Shown: positions 24,889 through 32,728 of the stretch, one piece after another | Position numbering within the stretch: position 1 is the stretch's first letter | How the letters are laid out: each line of letters begins with the position of its first letter | Assembly: GCA_027452165.1 (NCBI GenBank) | Contig: DAIDGX010000009.1 | Location: 36,960-100,959, forward strand | Reading direction: 5' to 3' | Length of the DNA stretch: 64,000 nt | Source of the DNA: Vulcanimicrobiota bacterium | GTDB taxonomy: Bacteria; Vulcanimicrobiota; Vulcanimicrobiia; Vulcanimicrobiales; Vulcanimicrobiaceae | The notes under the pieces: model-generated | Databases searched by the model: none | Seen by the model: only the letters and a program-made list of their open reading frames with translations | What the model was told of the DNA's origin: nothing | Program-made: the position numbers and the translations under genes

Positions 24889-24901
24889 GGGAACGACGAC
24901 G

Positions 24902-26023
24902 ATGACGATGCTCAAGGCGATGGCAGCGATGGTGTTGACGGTGGCAATTGCCGCCCTGCCCGCGCTTGCCCAAAACACGGGCACGTCGGTACGCGTCAAA
25001 GATATTGCCCACGTCCAGGGCGTTACCGGAAACCAACTGGTGGGATACGGGGTGGTGGTCGGCCTGCAAGGGACCGGCGATTCGACCTCGGTCATCTTCA
25101 CGAGCCAGACGATCCAGAATATCTTACAGTCATTCGGCTTGACGGTTTCGCAGCAGGAAGTGCGCACGCGCGACGTCGCCGCCGTCATCGTCACGGCGAC
25201 GTTGCCGCCGTTTGCCCACTCGGGCGACAACGTGGACGTCGATGTCTCGGCAATGGGCGATGCGACGAGCTTGCAGGGTGGAACCCTCGTGCTCACCGAG
25301 TTGCGCGCGGCCAACAACCTCGTCTATGCGACCGCACAAGGCCCCGTCTCGGTGGGTGGTTTCGTCGCCGGGTTCTCGGGCTCGTCGGTCAATAAGAATT
25401 ACACCGGCGCCGGACGTATCCCCAACGGTGCGGTGATCGCACGCAGCATGGATACCCCGCTGACGAACGGGAACAACGAATTTAACTACGTGCTCACAAC
25501 GCCCGATTTCAAAACCGCGGCGAATCTAGCCGCCGCGCTCAACGCGCACTTCGGTGCGCGCACGGCCCGGGCGACGGACGCCGAGACCGTACATGTAACG
25601 CTCCCGCCCGCCTATGCAGGGAACCCCGTACAATTTCTCGCCGACGCCGACGATATCTCGTTCCATCAGAACGAGACGGCAAAGGTGGTCATGAACGAGC
25701 GCACGGGTACGATCGTTTTCGGCGGCGATATCAAACTTGCGCCCTGCGCGATTGCGCACGGCGATCTCACGATCACGATCGCGACGCAGAATCAAGTTTC
25801 GCAGCCGAACCCGCTCGCCAGCGGTCAGACGGCGCTTCAACAAAATTCAACGATCCAAGCCTCGGAGAAGGGCCATCAGCTCACCTTCGTCGCCGGCGCA
25901 ACGACCCTTTCCTCGGTCGTGCGCGCACTTAACGTGCTCGGCGTCTCGCCTCGTGATTTGATCGCGATCGTGCAGGCGCTACGGCAAGCGGGTTCACTAC
26001 AAGCAGACCTGGAGATGATCTAG
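24902..26023 (+). CDS. flgI: Flagellar P-ring protein FlgI
   Basis: A 373-residue periplasmic protein that forms the peptidoglycan-level bushing around the rod. A signal peptide covers about residues 1-23 (ALPALA at its end). Conserved blocks are RVKDIAHVQGVTGNQLVGYG, VGLQGTGDST, LPPFAHSGDNVDVDVSAMGD and GGTLVLTELRAAN. The C-terminus has LSSVVRALNVLGVSPRDLIA and ADLEMI. Length is the family norm. It starts 13 bases after flgH and ends 2 bases before flgJ. Confidence 0.95.
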   Translation: MTMLKAMAAMVLTVAIAALPALAQNTGTSVRVKDIAHVQGVTGNQLVGYGVVVGLQGTGDSTSVIFTSQTIQNILQSFGLTVSQQEVRTRDVAAVIVTATLPPFAHSGDNVDVDVSAMGDATSLQGGTLVLTELRAANNLVYATAQGPVSVGGFVAGFSGSSVNKNYTGAGRIPNGAVIARSMDTPLTNGNNEFNYVLTTPDFKTAANLAAALNAHFGARTARATDAETVHVTLPPAYAGNPVQFLADADDISFHQNETAKVVMNERTGTIVFGGDIKLAPCAIAHGDLTITIATQNQVSQPNPLASGQTALQQNSTIQASEKGHQLTFVAGATTLSSVVRALNVLGVSPRDLIAIVQALRQAGSLQADLEMI

Positions 26024-26025
26024 CC

Positions 26026-26373
26026 ATGAGCGATCTATCGAACGTCGGCAAGACGCAGGCGCAGCCACTGACGCCGGTTCAGCAAGAAGCGCTCGCGCGA
26101 TTACACCAGGCAGCGACCAAGCTCGAAGGCGTGTTTTTGCAGATGGTGATGAGTTCGATGCAAGACACCGTTCCCAAGGATTCGATTTTCGGCAAACAAT
26201 CCGCCTCGGAATCGACCTGGCAAGGCATGCTCAACGACGAGCGTGCGCAGGCGATGGCCAAGAGCGGCGCGGTCGGTATCGCGAAGGTGCTCGAGGAGCA
26301 ACTGCGCAGCCAGGTCCTGGGAGATGCGCAGCGCGAGGCGCATGTCCAGGTGGATGGGAGGATTGGACCATGA
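26026..26373 (+). CDS. flgJ: Rod-binding protein FlgJ, short form without muramidase
   Basis: A 115-residue protein matching only the N-terminal rod-binding domain of FlgJ: ATKLEGVFLQMVMSSMQDTV near residue 31 and IFGKQSASESTWQGMLNDER near residue 54, then AKVLEEQL. Enterobacterial FlgJ has a second glucosaminidase domain that cuts peptidoglycan; here it is absent, so another enzyme must open the wall for the rod. This short form is common outside the Proteobacteria. It lies between flgI and a FlgN-like chaperone gene, overlapping the latter by 4 bases. Confidence 0.9.
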   Translation: MSDLSNVGKTQAQPLTPVQQEALARLHQAATKLEGVFLQMVMSSMQDTVPKDSIFGKQSASESTWQGMLNDERAQAMAKSGAVGIAKVLEEQLRSQVLGDAQREAHVQVDGRIGP

Positions 26374-26849
26374 ACGATTCGTGGGAAACCTTCATCGCCG
26401 TTCTTGGGGACGAGGCCTCGTTGCTCTCGAACGTACACGACGCCGCCCAGCGCCTGACGCGAGCGCTCGTGGCGAACGAACTCGACGAGGTCGCCGCAGC
26501 GGAGCGCGCGCTCGACGCTGCGCGTCAGGGCTATCAGACAGCCTCGGCCAAGCGGCGGGGTATGCAGGTGCGCGGCTTCGGCAACCTGACCTTGCGTCAA
26601 GTGTGCGCCTATGCGCCACGCAACTTGTGGCCGACGCTCAACCAGCGCCTGACCGAACTGACGACCACCTCGATCGCCCTCGGCATTACGAACAACAACA
26701 ACAAATCGTTGATCATGAGCGGCATGCAGCGTCTGATGAAGGTGACGTCGGCGTTACAGGCCGCCTCAAACGACGGTCCCCGTACGTACAAGCGTCGCGG
26801 TATCGTCGCACCACCGTCGAACAGCGTTCTCGTGAGTAGCAAAGCATGA
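26370..26849 (+). CDS. flgN: FlgN-like chaperone for hook-associated proteins
   Basis: A 159-residue, mostly helical protein placed exactly between the rod-binding gene and flgK, where flgN is expected. It shares the FlgN pattern of an N-terminal long helix with LLSNVHDAAQRLTRALVAN, a second helix, and a C-terminal region TNNNNKSLIMSGMQRLMKVT that resembles the substrate-binding end (N-x-LI-x-x-x). FlgN holds FlgK and FlgL in export-ready form. The ATG overlaps flgJ, and the stop overlaps flgK, by 4 bases each. Sequence conservation in this family is low, so the call leans partly on position. Confidence 0.75.
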   Translation: MNDSWETFIAVLGDEASLLSNVHDAAQRLTRALVANELDEVAAAERALDAARQGYQTASAKRRGMQVRGFGNLTLRQVCAYAPRNLWPTLNQRLTELTTTSIALGITNNNNKSLIMSGMQRLMKVTSALQAASNDGPRTYKRRGIVAPPSNSVLVSSKA

Positions 26850-29005
26850 GCAGTTTTTTCCCGCAGGGTACGTTCTTCGGGCTCGATCTCATGGCGACGT
26901 CGCTCCAATCGTTCTCCGTCGCCGAGAACGTGACGAGCGACAACATCTCGAACGTGAATACGCCGGGTGCTTCGCGCCAGCAGGTAAACTTCACCGAGGC
27001 CCCGCCCATTGCCGGCTCTCCCTTCATGGCAACGCACGTCGCGGGCACCGCGGGCGAAGGTGTGATCGTCTCGCAGATTCAGCGCATTCACGATAACTCG
27101 TACGACTCGCTCTTTCGCGGCGCATCCGCATCGCAAAACTACTACACGACCGAGCAGAACACGCTGCAGGCGATCCAGTCGCAGCTGGGCGCTCCGAACT
27201 CGGGGATCGGCACCCAATTAACGGCGTTTCAAACCGCGATCACGCAGCTCGTCTCGCAGGCCGGCAGCGGTAGTCCGAGCTCCTCGCGGGCAAACGTGCT
27301 CGCGCAGGCGCAGGCGCTGGCAACCGCTCTTGGCGATGCGTCGAGCGCGATTACGAACGCAAAGTCGCAGACGCTGCAACAGGGCGCCTCGCTCGTGACC
27401 AAGGTGAATGGGATCCTCGATCAGATTGCAGCCCTCAACGGGCAGATCCGCGCCTCGACGGCCGTCGGAGATAATCCGAACACGTTTTCGGATCAGCGAG
27501 ACTATTTGATCGACCAGCTCTCGCAGTACATCTCCACGCAGACATCGATCCAGAGCGACGGCTCGACCTTGGTTACGGTCAACGGCCAAGCGTTGGTCAA
27601 CGACCAGGTGACCTATCACCTTGCAGCGCCGGTGATCGGTCAAGCCTCGAACGGGACCTCGACGTTCAAGATAGATTTCGCGACGACGCCTCCGGCCGCA
27701 TCGAACGCGCCCGGAATTCCGCTCGGCAGCGGACAGCTGGCCGCGCTTCAAGATCTATACAACAACAAGCTGAGTGCGTACGGAACGCAGCTCGATCAGT
27801 TTGCGTCGTCACTTGCAAACGAGGTCAATCGCGTTACGCAGAGCTCGTACGATCAGAACGGCCAAGCAGGGACGGCGCTCTTTCAGCCCATCGTCTCCTC
27901 GCTGCCGATCACGGCCGGGAACATCAAAGTCGGTATTTCGGACCCCTCGCAGCTTCCGGTCTCGCTTGCAAATACGAGCGCCGGTTCGCTGGTCGTTCCG
28001 CTGAATTCGGCGAATAATACGGTTGACACGTCGCAGCAAATTACGAACGACGCGTCGCTTGCCAATCCGCCGGCGGCGGCGCTCGCGGGTACGCTGACGA
28101 TCGGGGTGGACGGCATAACGCAGACGTTCACCTACAATACCGGCGCGGGTGGTAACGCCGACACGATCGACAACTTCGTCTCGAGTTTCAATGCAGGGAA
28201 CTACGGCGTCACCGCGTCGTTCGATACCGCGTCGCAACGCATCGTCTTTGCGCGCGACCCATCCAACGAAAGTTTGGTCCTACGAGGAACGCAGCAGGCC
28301 AATCCGGACACGCCGAGCTTCACGATCACCGATTCGAACTTTACCGCGGGCACGCCGGCCGCTTCGTTGATCGGTGTACTTGGCGGGCAGAATCTCAACG
28401 GCATCACGCAGGATGCCTCGAACGCTTTTGCCTCGAGCGACAACGGCGGTGCAAACGCGCTCGTGAACGTTTTCCAGAGCAATGTTGGGGTACCGGCGCT
28501 CGAGACCTTAGGTACGGCGGCGGTCACGGCCGGGTCGGCTGTAACGGTTCCGCTACCGTCGGGCGTTAACAACATCCAGGTCGGTCAGGTGCTGACGCTC
28601 GATGCGCAACCGGGCGGCGGTCCGCCGCAAGAGAACGTGGTGGTCAGCGCCGTCACTCTCGATCCGACGACGGGCATCGAGTCGGTGACGTTCACGCCGG
28701 CACAAAGTCACGCGGCCAACTATTCGATCGCGTCGGCACAAGTACAGACGCTCCAGCAGTTCTACGGGCAGACGATCACTCAAGTCGGCATTGATACGCA
28801 GACCGCGATCACAGGAACCACCACCCAGACGACCCTCGCGCAGAACATCAACAACGTGCGCCAGAGCATCTCGGGCATCAACCTCGATGAAGAGACGCAG
28901 AATTTGGTGAAATTCCAGAACGCGTACCAAGCGGCGGCAAAAACGATCGCAACGCTCAACTCGTTGTTGGACGTCGTGATCAACAACCTGGGTGTCGGAC
29001 AGTAA
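26846..29005 (+). CDS. flgK: Hook-filament junction protein FlgK (HAP1)
   Basis: A 719-residue protein, longer than the roughly 550 residues of the E. coli form. The N-terminus has the axial signature NVTSDNISNVNTPGASRQQV near residue 30. VNGILDQIAALNGQI and FSDQRDYLIDQLSQ follow near residue 190-225, as in FlgK. The C-terminus has ISGINLDEETQNLVKFQNAY and LNSLLDVVINNLG, typical of the D1/D0 return. The extra length lies in the middle (about 380-640), probably surface-exposed domains. It starts by a 4-base overlap with the FlgN-like gene and precedes flgL by 12 bases. Confidence 0.94.
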   Translation: MSSFFPQGTFFGLDLMATSLQSFSVAENVTSDNISNVNTPGASRQQVNFTEAPPIAGSPFMATHVAGTAGEGVIVSQIQRIHDNSYDSLFRGASASQNYYTTEQNTLQAIQSQLGAPNSGIGTQLTAFQTAITQLVSQAGSGSPSSSRANVLAQAQALATALGDASSAITNAKSQTLQQGASLVTKVNGILDQIAALNGQIRASTAVGDNPNTFSDQRDYLIDQLSQYISTQTSIQSDGSTLVTVNGQALVNDQVTYHLAAPVIGQASNGTSTFKIDFATTPPAASNAPGIPLGSGQLAALQDLYNNKLSAYGTQLDQFASSLANEVNRVTQSSYDQNGQAGTALFQPIVSSLPITAGNIKVGISDPSQLPVSLANTSAGSLVVPLNSANNTVDTSQQITNDASLANPPAAALAGTLTIGVDGITQTFTYNTGAGGNADTIDNFVSSFNAGNYGVTASFDTASQRIVFARDPSNESLVLRGTQQANPDTPSFTITDSNFTAGTPAASLIGVLGGQNLNGITQDASNAFASSDNGGANALVNVFQSNVGVPALETLGTAAVTAGSAVTVPLPSGVNNIQVGQVLTLDAQPGGGPPQENVVVSAVTLDPTTGIESVTFTPAQSHAANYSIASAQVQTLQQFYGQTITQVGIDTQTAITGTTTQTTLAQNINNVRQSISGINLDEETQNLVKFQNAYQAAAKTIATLNSLLDVVINNLGVGQ

Positions 29006-29017
29006 GGAGGCTAACCG

Positions 29018-30337
29018 ATGCGCATTGCAACTTCGACCATTTACGATAATCAAACGGCTTCGATCGATAACCTTGCCGCGACCTACCAGCAGCAAGGGCA
29101 GCAGCTGTCCACCGGCAAGTCATTGAACGTGCCGTCGGATAATCCGACCGTGATCGCGCAAGATCTCGCCGTGCGCAACGATAACAGCGTTACGACGCAG
29201 GTAGGGTCGAACCTCACCGACCTGACCAATCAGCTCAACGCCGTCGATGGATCGATGAGCAGCCTCACGAACATTCTGCAGAGCTCACGGAGCCTCGCAA
29301 TCGAAGGCGCGAGCGATACGGTGACGGCGGCGCAGCGCGGGGCCATCGCGACGCAAATCGATCAATTGCTGCAGGAGTCGATCGGTCTTGCGAACACGCA
29401 ATACGCGGGAAAGTACGTCTTCGCGGGAACGGCAGTGCCGACGTCGCAGCCGCTGGTCAAGAGCTCGGGCAGCCCGATCTCGTCGGTGACCTCGCAGGGC
29501 AACCTGGTGCAACAGGTCCAGCAATTGCCGAACGGTCAAACCGTCTCGACGAACGTCACGCTGCAACAAGCCTTCAACTACGGGGCCGCCGACGGGTCGC
29601 CGGACGTTTTTCAAACGCTCATCAACCTGCGCGACACCCTGGCAAATGGTTCGATCGTCGATCAGAGCCAACAGGCGCTCAACCTCGCGGGTACCGCGAT
29701 CAGCTCGACGACCACAATCGCGCAGCTCTCGACGGGTGCCATACCGCAGTTGATGGCGACGCCGCTGACTCCTGACTCGAGCGGCAACGTGTCGATCAAC
29801 GTCGCGAACGGTGTCAACACAAACGGCGTCACCATCACGCTGCTACCGACCGATACGGTCGCCTCGGCGCTTACGAAGATCAATACGGCGATCAATCCGC
29901 TCGGGATCAGCGCGACCTTCAATGCGAAAACGCAAAAGCTCGCATTTTCGAGCACTTCGAACCCGCCCGCTACCTTTGAGATCCAGGACGTCCCGAGCGC
30001 TGGTGCTACCAACACCGGAAATTTTCTCGCGGCGTTCAACGTGACGCAGCAGGCGACGGTGGCGAGCGACCTTTCGACGCAGATCGGCGATATCGACCAC
30101 GTGCTGCAGGCGGCCCTGAACGCCCGGGCCACGGTGGGCGCGGTGCTGCAGGGCGTGCAGGGGCTGAGCAACGCCGCGAATTCACAGGTACTTAACGACA
30201 CCTCGGTGCAGTCGGGCCTGGAAGATACCGATATTGCTAAGGTGACCTCGCAGTTCACGCAGACGCAGACGGTGCTGCAGGCCGCATACGCGACGACGTC
30301 GCGCCTGGAATCAAAGACGCTCTTCGACTATCTGTAA
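29018..30337 (+). CDS. flgL: Hook-filament junction protein FlgL (HAP3)
   Basis: A 439-residue flagellin-like junction protein, longer than the usual 300-320. The N-terminus MRIATSTIYDNQTASIDNLA and GQQLSTGKSLNVPSDNPTV match FlgL. The next helix contains SRSLAIEGASDTVTAAQRGA and ANTQYAGKYVFAGTA, another FlgL hallmark. The C-terminus has LEDTDIAKVTSQFTQTQTVL and ends SKTLFDYL. A GGAGG lies 7 bases before ATG. The insert of about 120 residues in the middle lies in the variable, exposed part. Confidence 0.93.
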   Translation: MRIATSTIYDNQTASIDNLAATYQQQGQQLSTGKSLNVPSDNPTVIAQDLAVRNDNSVTTQVGSNLTDLTNQLNAVDGSMSSLTNILQSSRSLAIEGASDTVTAAQRGAIATQIDQLLQESIGLANTQYAGKYVFAGTAVPTSQPLVKSSGSPISSVTSQGNLVQQVQQLPNGQTVSTNVTLQQAFNYGAADGSPDVFQTLINLRDTLANGSIVDQSQQALNLAGTAISSTTTIAQLSTGAIPQLMATPLTPDSSGNVSINVANGVNTNGVTITLLPTDTVASALTKINTAINPLGISATFNAKTQKLAFSSTSNPPATFEIQDVPSAGATNTGNFLAAFNVTQQATVASDLSTQIGDIDHVLQAALNARATVGAVLQGVQGLSNAANSQVLNDTSVQSGLEDTDIAKVTSQFTQTQTVLQAAYATTSRLESKTLFDYL

Positions 30338-30353
30338 ATAGGGTCTGGGAACA

Positions 30354-30848
30354 ATGACGGCACGCATGGAGATGGACATGAACCCGACGCAACCGGTAAC
30401 GGTGGAGTTTCCTCGCTTCGGCGAGTGCTCGTACGTGGAGGCCGAGGTCATCGAGTTCCCATGGGGGCTTCCCGGCTTTCCGAACCTGCGCCGTTGGCTC
30501 GCGTTGACGGTCGAGACCCAGAGCAGTTTCGTTTGGCTCCAGAGCCTTGACGACGTCAATGTCGCCCTGCCAACGGCCGATCCATACCTGATTTTCGAGG
30601 ATTACGACCCCAAGCTGCCCTCGTATGCCGTCTCAGCGCTCGAGATCGAGAATGCCTCGGACTTTACGATGCTCTGCGTCGTCGTCGTCACCGATGCGGC
30701 GGAAGAGATGACCATGAACCTCTTCGCGCCGATCGTCGTGAACCTGCGCAGCCGCAAGGCGCGGCAGGTCGTCCTCGAAAACTCCGGGTTTTCGGTACGC
30801 CAGGCCATCCCGCGCAAGGCAGAATCCGCGGCCCCGGTAGCCGAGTAG
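30354..30848 (+). CDS. fliW: Flagellar assembly factor FliW
   Basis: A 164-residue protein of the FliW family. Seen motifs are VIEFPWGLPGFPNLRRWLAL near residue 32, WLQSLDDVNVALPTADPYLI near residue 60 and a C-terminal LFAPIVVNLRSRKARQVVLE. In Bacillus and Campylobacter, FliW binds either flagellin or CsrA; when flagellin is exported, free FliW sequesters CsrA and allows flagellin translation. The genes for CsrA and flagellin follow at once, so all three partners are side by side. ATG codons at 30366 and 30372 are alternative starts. Confidence 0.94.
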   Translation: MTARMEMDMNPTQPVTVEFPRFGECSYVEAEVIEFPWGLPGFPNLRRWLALTVETQSSFVWLQSLDDVNVALPTADPYLIFEDYDPKLPSYAVSALEIENASDFTMLCVVVVTDAAEEMTMNLFAPIVVNLRSRKARQVVLENSGFSVRQAIPRKAESAAPVAE

Positions 30849-30973
30849 CGCGGCACGCGTAGCCGGCTGCTCGGAGCTCCTTGGCGCTAGGCCTTTAGAG
30901 GAAGGCCCCTGGCCGCGGCGAGAAGCTCCTGCGTGCTCGGCGCTTCGCCGGCTGCCATGGAGGGCCGTGACCA
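30849..30973 (+). promoter_or_regulatory. Gap between fliW and csrA with a small hairpin
   Basis: The 125 bases hold a perfect six-base-pair stem, GGCCTT/AAGGCC, at 30890-30895 and 30902-30907 with loop TAGAGG, and several GC-rich patches. I find no clear promoter. The spacing is much wider than for most gene pairs here, so csrA may have its own weak promoter or an mRNA processing site. Confidence 0.35.
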
Positions 30974-31228
30974 ATGCTCGTTCTGAGTCGGAAAGTCAAT
31001 CAATCGATCATGATTGGTGACGATATTCGCATTGTGGTCGTCGCCGTTGACCGCGACCAGGTCAAACTCGGCATCGAGGCGCCGCGCAGCGTCTCGGTCC
31101 ACCGCTCCGAGATCTACGAAGAGATCCAGCGCGCGAACCAGGCTGCCGTCGCGGCCGTTGGGCTGCCCGCCGCCCCGGCTGCCCGTGCGCAGCTCCAGCC
31201 GAGGAAAAAAGGCCCTCCTCGTCACTAA
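30974..31228 (+). CDS. csrA: Carbon storage regulator CsrA (translational repressor)
   Basis: An 84-residue RNA-binding protein. [20 protein letters not shown] is the nearly invariant N-terminus, and [20 protein letters not shown] the following core, including the RNA-contacting arginine. A C-terminal extension (about residues 60-84, rich in Ala, Pro and Arg) exceeds the usual 61-65 residues and may contribute to FliW binding. CsrA dimers bind GGA motifs in hairpin loops and near ribosome binding sites; both are present in the flagellin leader just downstream. The TAA stop doubles as the first bases of the flagellin promoter. Confidence 0.95.
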   Translation: MLVLSRKVNQSIMIGDDIRIVVVAVDRDQVKLGIEAPRSVSVHRSEIYEEIQRANQAAVAAVGLPAAPAARAQLQPRKKGPPRH

Positions 31229-31252
31229 AGTCGACCCCCGAAAAGCCGATAT
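31226..31252 (+). promoter_or_regulatory. Sigma-28 promoter of the flagellin gene
   Basis: TAAAGTCG at 31226-31233 and GCCGATAT at 31245-31252 with an 11-base spacer is an almost perfect FliA/SigD promoter (consensus TAAAGTTT-N11-GCCGATAA). The TAA of the csrA stop codon is also the first part of the -35 box. The transcript should begin near 31259, at the foot of the hairpin that follows. Confidence 0.88.
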
Positions 31253-31258
31253 CAGGGT

Positions 31259-31284
31259 TAGTGGGGACAGGACGCTCCCCACTA
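31259..31284 (+). promoter_or_regulatory. CsrA-type hairpin in the flagellin mRNA leader
   Basis: TAGTGGGGA (31259-31267) pairs perfectly with TCCCCACTA (31276-31284) and presents the loop CAGGACGC. The run ACAGGA across the stem-loop junction matches the core of the CsrA consensus (ACA-GGA in a hairpin loop). A second GGA-rich site, GGAGGA at 31330-31335, is the flagellin ribosome binding site. Two such sites, one upstream hairpin and one at the ribosome site, are how CsrA represses hag in Bacillus subtilis. Confidence 0.68.
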
Positions 31285-31295
31285 GACTAGTCTAG
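31282..31295. repeat. Perfect 14-base palindrome in the flagellin leader
   Basis: CTAGACTAGTCTAG reads the same on both strands. Its first three bases belong to the end of the CsrA-type hairpin, so in RNA the two structures cannot form together. In DNA it could be a dimeric operator downstream of the start site. A second imperfect palindrome, GCGCG...TGATCGATCA...CGCGC (31304-31324), follows just before the ribosome binding site. Confidence 0.55.
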
Positions 31296-31339
31296 CAAAA
31301 CGCGCGCGTGATCGATCATCGCGCATCATGGAGGAACAC

Positions 31340-32611
31340 ATGGGTCAAGGTCTCAGCATTGCCAACAACCTGTTGGCAAACAACGTCTCCCTCAACCTGA
31401 ATAAGAATCAGGAAGCCCTCAAGAACATCGTCACGCAACTCTCGTCGGGTCTGCGCATCAACAGTGCCGCAGATGACCCGTCGGGTCTTGCCATTGCGAC
31501 GAACCTGCAGACGCAGGTCGATGGCTTCAATCAGGCCGTTCAAAACGTTCAGAACGCCAACAACGCGGCGCAGGTCGCGGACGGCGCTCTGCAAACGACG
31601 ACCGACATTCTGCAACGCATTCGCTCGCTCGCGGTCGAAGCATCGTCGGACATCAACTCGAACAGCGATCGCCAGAACCTTCAAGTCGAAGTTTCGCAGT
31701 TGCTGCTCGAAGTCAACCGCATCGCGCAGAACACGAACTTCAACGGCCAGGCGCTCCTCGACGGCTCGCATGCGGGCTTCCAGGCGCAGCAGCAAGCGTT
31801 CATCAACGTTACCGCAAACACGGCGCTTGCGACCAACGGCAACATCGCCTCGACGGGCGGCATCAACTACGGTTTCCTCGCGGCGACGGTCGCGGCGAGC
31901 GGCGCCGGGTTCTTCACCACCGTCGGTGGAACGGCCGGCTTCGGCGGAACGGGAACGACCGACGGCACGATCGAGCTCCAGGTGATCAACACCGGCGTCT
32001 CGATCGCCGTGCAGGAAACGTTCTTCGACAGCGCGACCGGCAAGGTGTGCGTCTCTTCGACGCTCTACGGCGCGAAGGGCAGCGCGAACGCCTTCGACAA
32101 CGTCGCGGTCACGCTCGGCACGATCACGACGGCCGACGTCGGCACGACCTCGTACATCAAGGTCAGCCAGAACGTCGCGGCGCTGACGAATCCGTCGAAC
32201 CCCGCCTTCAACTTCCAGTCGGCGGCGAACGAAGGCGACGTCATCCAGGTCGGCATCGAAGCGACCAATACGCAGACGCTGCGTATCTCGAACGTGAACC
32301 TCGCACTCTCGGCGGCGAACAACCCGTCGATCGGTGCAGAAGATGCGATCGGTCAGCTTGATAACGCCCTCAACGTGCTGCTCAATCAGCGCGCGCAGAT
32401 CGGTTCGGTCATCGTTCGTTTGAACGAAGACGCGTCGAACGACAATATCGCTGCGGTCAACCTGCAGGCCTCGGAATCTTCGATCCGCGACCTCAACGTC
32501 GGCCAGGCGACGACGGAGTTCACGAAGCTGCAGATCCTGGTGCAAGTCGGCACCTCGGTCCTGTCGCAGTCGAACGCCAACGCGCAAAGCGTCCTCGGCC
32601 TCTTCCGATAA
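31340..32611 (+). CDS. fliC: Flagellin (filament subunit)
   Basis: A 423-residue flagellin. The N-terminal D0/D1 region (about 1-150) contains QLSSGLRINSAADDPSGLAI, and the C-terminal D1/D0 region (about 330-423) ends NANAQSVLGLFR. The middle 150-320 is a variable, Ser/Thr/Gly-rich exposed part where O-glycans could be attached. It contains one cysteine, Cys237, rare in flagellins. An ATG at 31328 is in frame, but it sits over the ribosome binding site GGAGG; ATG at 31340 gives the canonical start. It has its own sigma-28 promoter, a CsrA-type leader and a terminator. Large glycosyltransferase genes come directly after. Confidence 0.95.
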   Translation: MGQGLSIANNLLANNVSLNLNKNQEALKNIVTQLSSGLRINSAADDPSGLAIATNLQTQVDGFNQAVQNVQNANNAAQVADGALQTTTDILQRIRSLAVEASSDINSNSDRQNLQVEVSQLLLEVNRIAQNTNFNGQALLDGSHAGFQAQQQAFINVTANTALATNGNIASTGGINYGFLAATVAASGAGFFTTVGGTAGFGGTGTTDGTIELQVINTGVSIAVQETFFDSATGKVCVSSTLYGAKGSANAFDNVAVTLGTITTADVGTTSYIKVSQNVAALTNPSNPAFNFQSAANEGDVIQVGIEATNTQTLRISNVNLALSAANNPSIGAEDAIGQLDNALNVLLNQRAQIGSVIVRLNEDASNDNIAAVNLQASESSIRDLNVGQATTEFTKLQILVQVGTSVLSQSNANAQSVLGLFR

Positions 32612-32655
32612 ATCGGGAGCGGTTCCGGCGACGGAAGCAACGCGAGAAATCGCAT

Positions 32656-32683
32656 ACGAGGGCCCGCTCCGGCGGGCCCTCGT
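32656..32683 (+). terminator. Intrinsic terminator after flagellin
   Basis: ACGAGGGCCCGC and GCGGGCCCTCGT make a perfect 12-base-pair stem with a TCCG loop, followed by CGCGTTTCT with a short T-run. It ends the highly expressed flagellin transcript 45 bases after the stop codon and lies before a separate promoter for the next gene. Confidence 0.8.
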
Positions 32684-32691
32684 CGCGTTTC

Positions 32692-32719
32692 TAACGCCCC
32701 TTGTCCTCGGTGCCGAAAA
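32692..32719 (+). promoter_or_regulatory. Sigma-28-like promoter for the first glycosyltransferase gene
   Basis: TAAC at 32692-32695 and GCCGAAAA at 32712-32719 are separated by 16 bases, the same spacing as at flaG and flgB. Two bases differ from the FliA consensus. The ATG at 32729 is only 9 bases beyond the -10 element. The site lies immediately after the flagellin terminator. Confidence 0.5.
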
Positions 32720-32728
32720 CCTGTACGA

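Noticed and set aside
31328..31339. ATG at 31328 as the flagellin start
   Set aside because: It overlaps the GGAGG ribosome binding site of the ATG at 31340, and the next residues give the canonical flagellin N-terminus.
31316..32587. 423-codon open frame antisense to flagellin
   Set aside because: Very arginine/aspartate-rich with no recognisable motif; it exists because the flagellin codon usage leaves few stops on the other strand.
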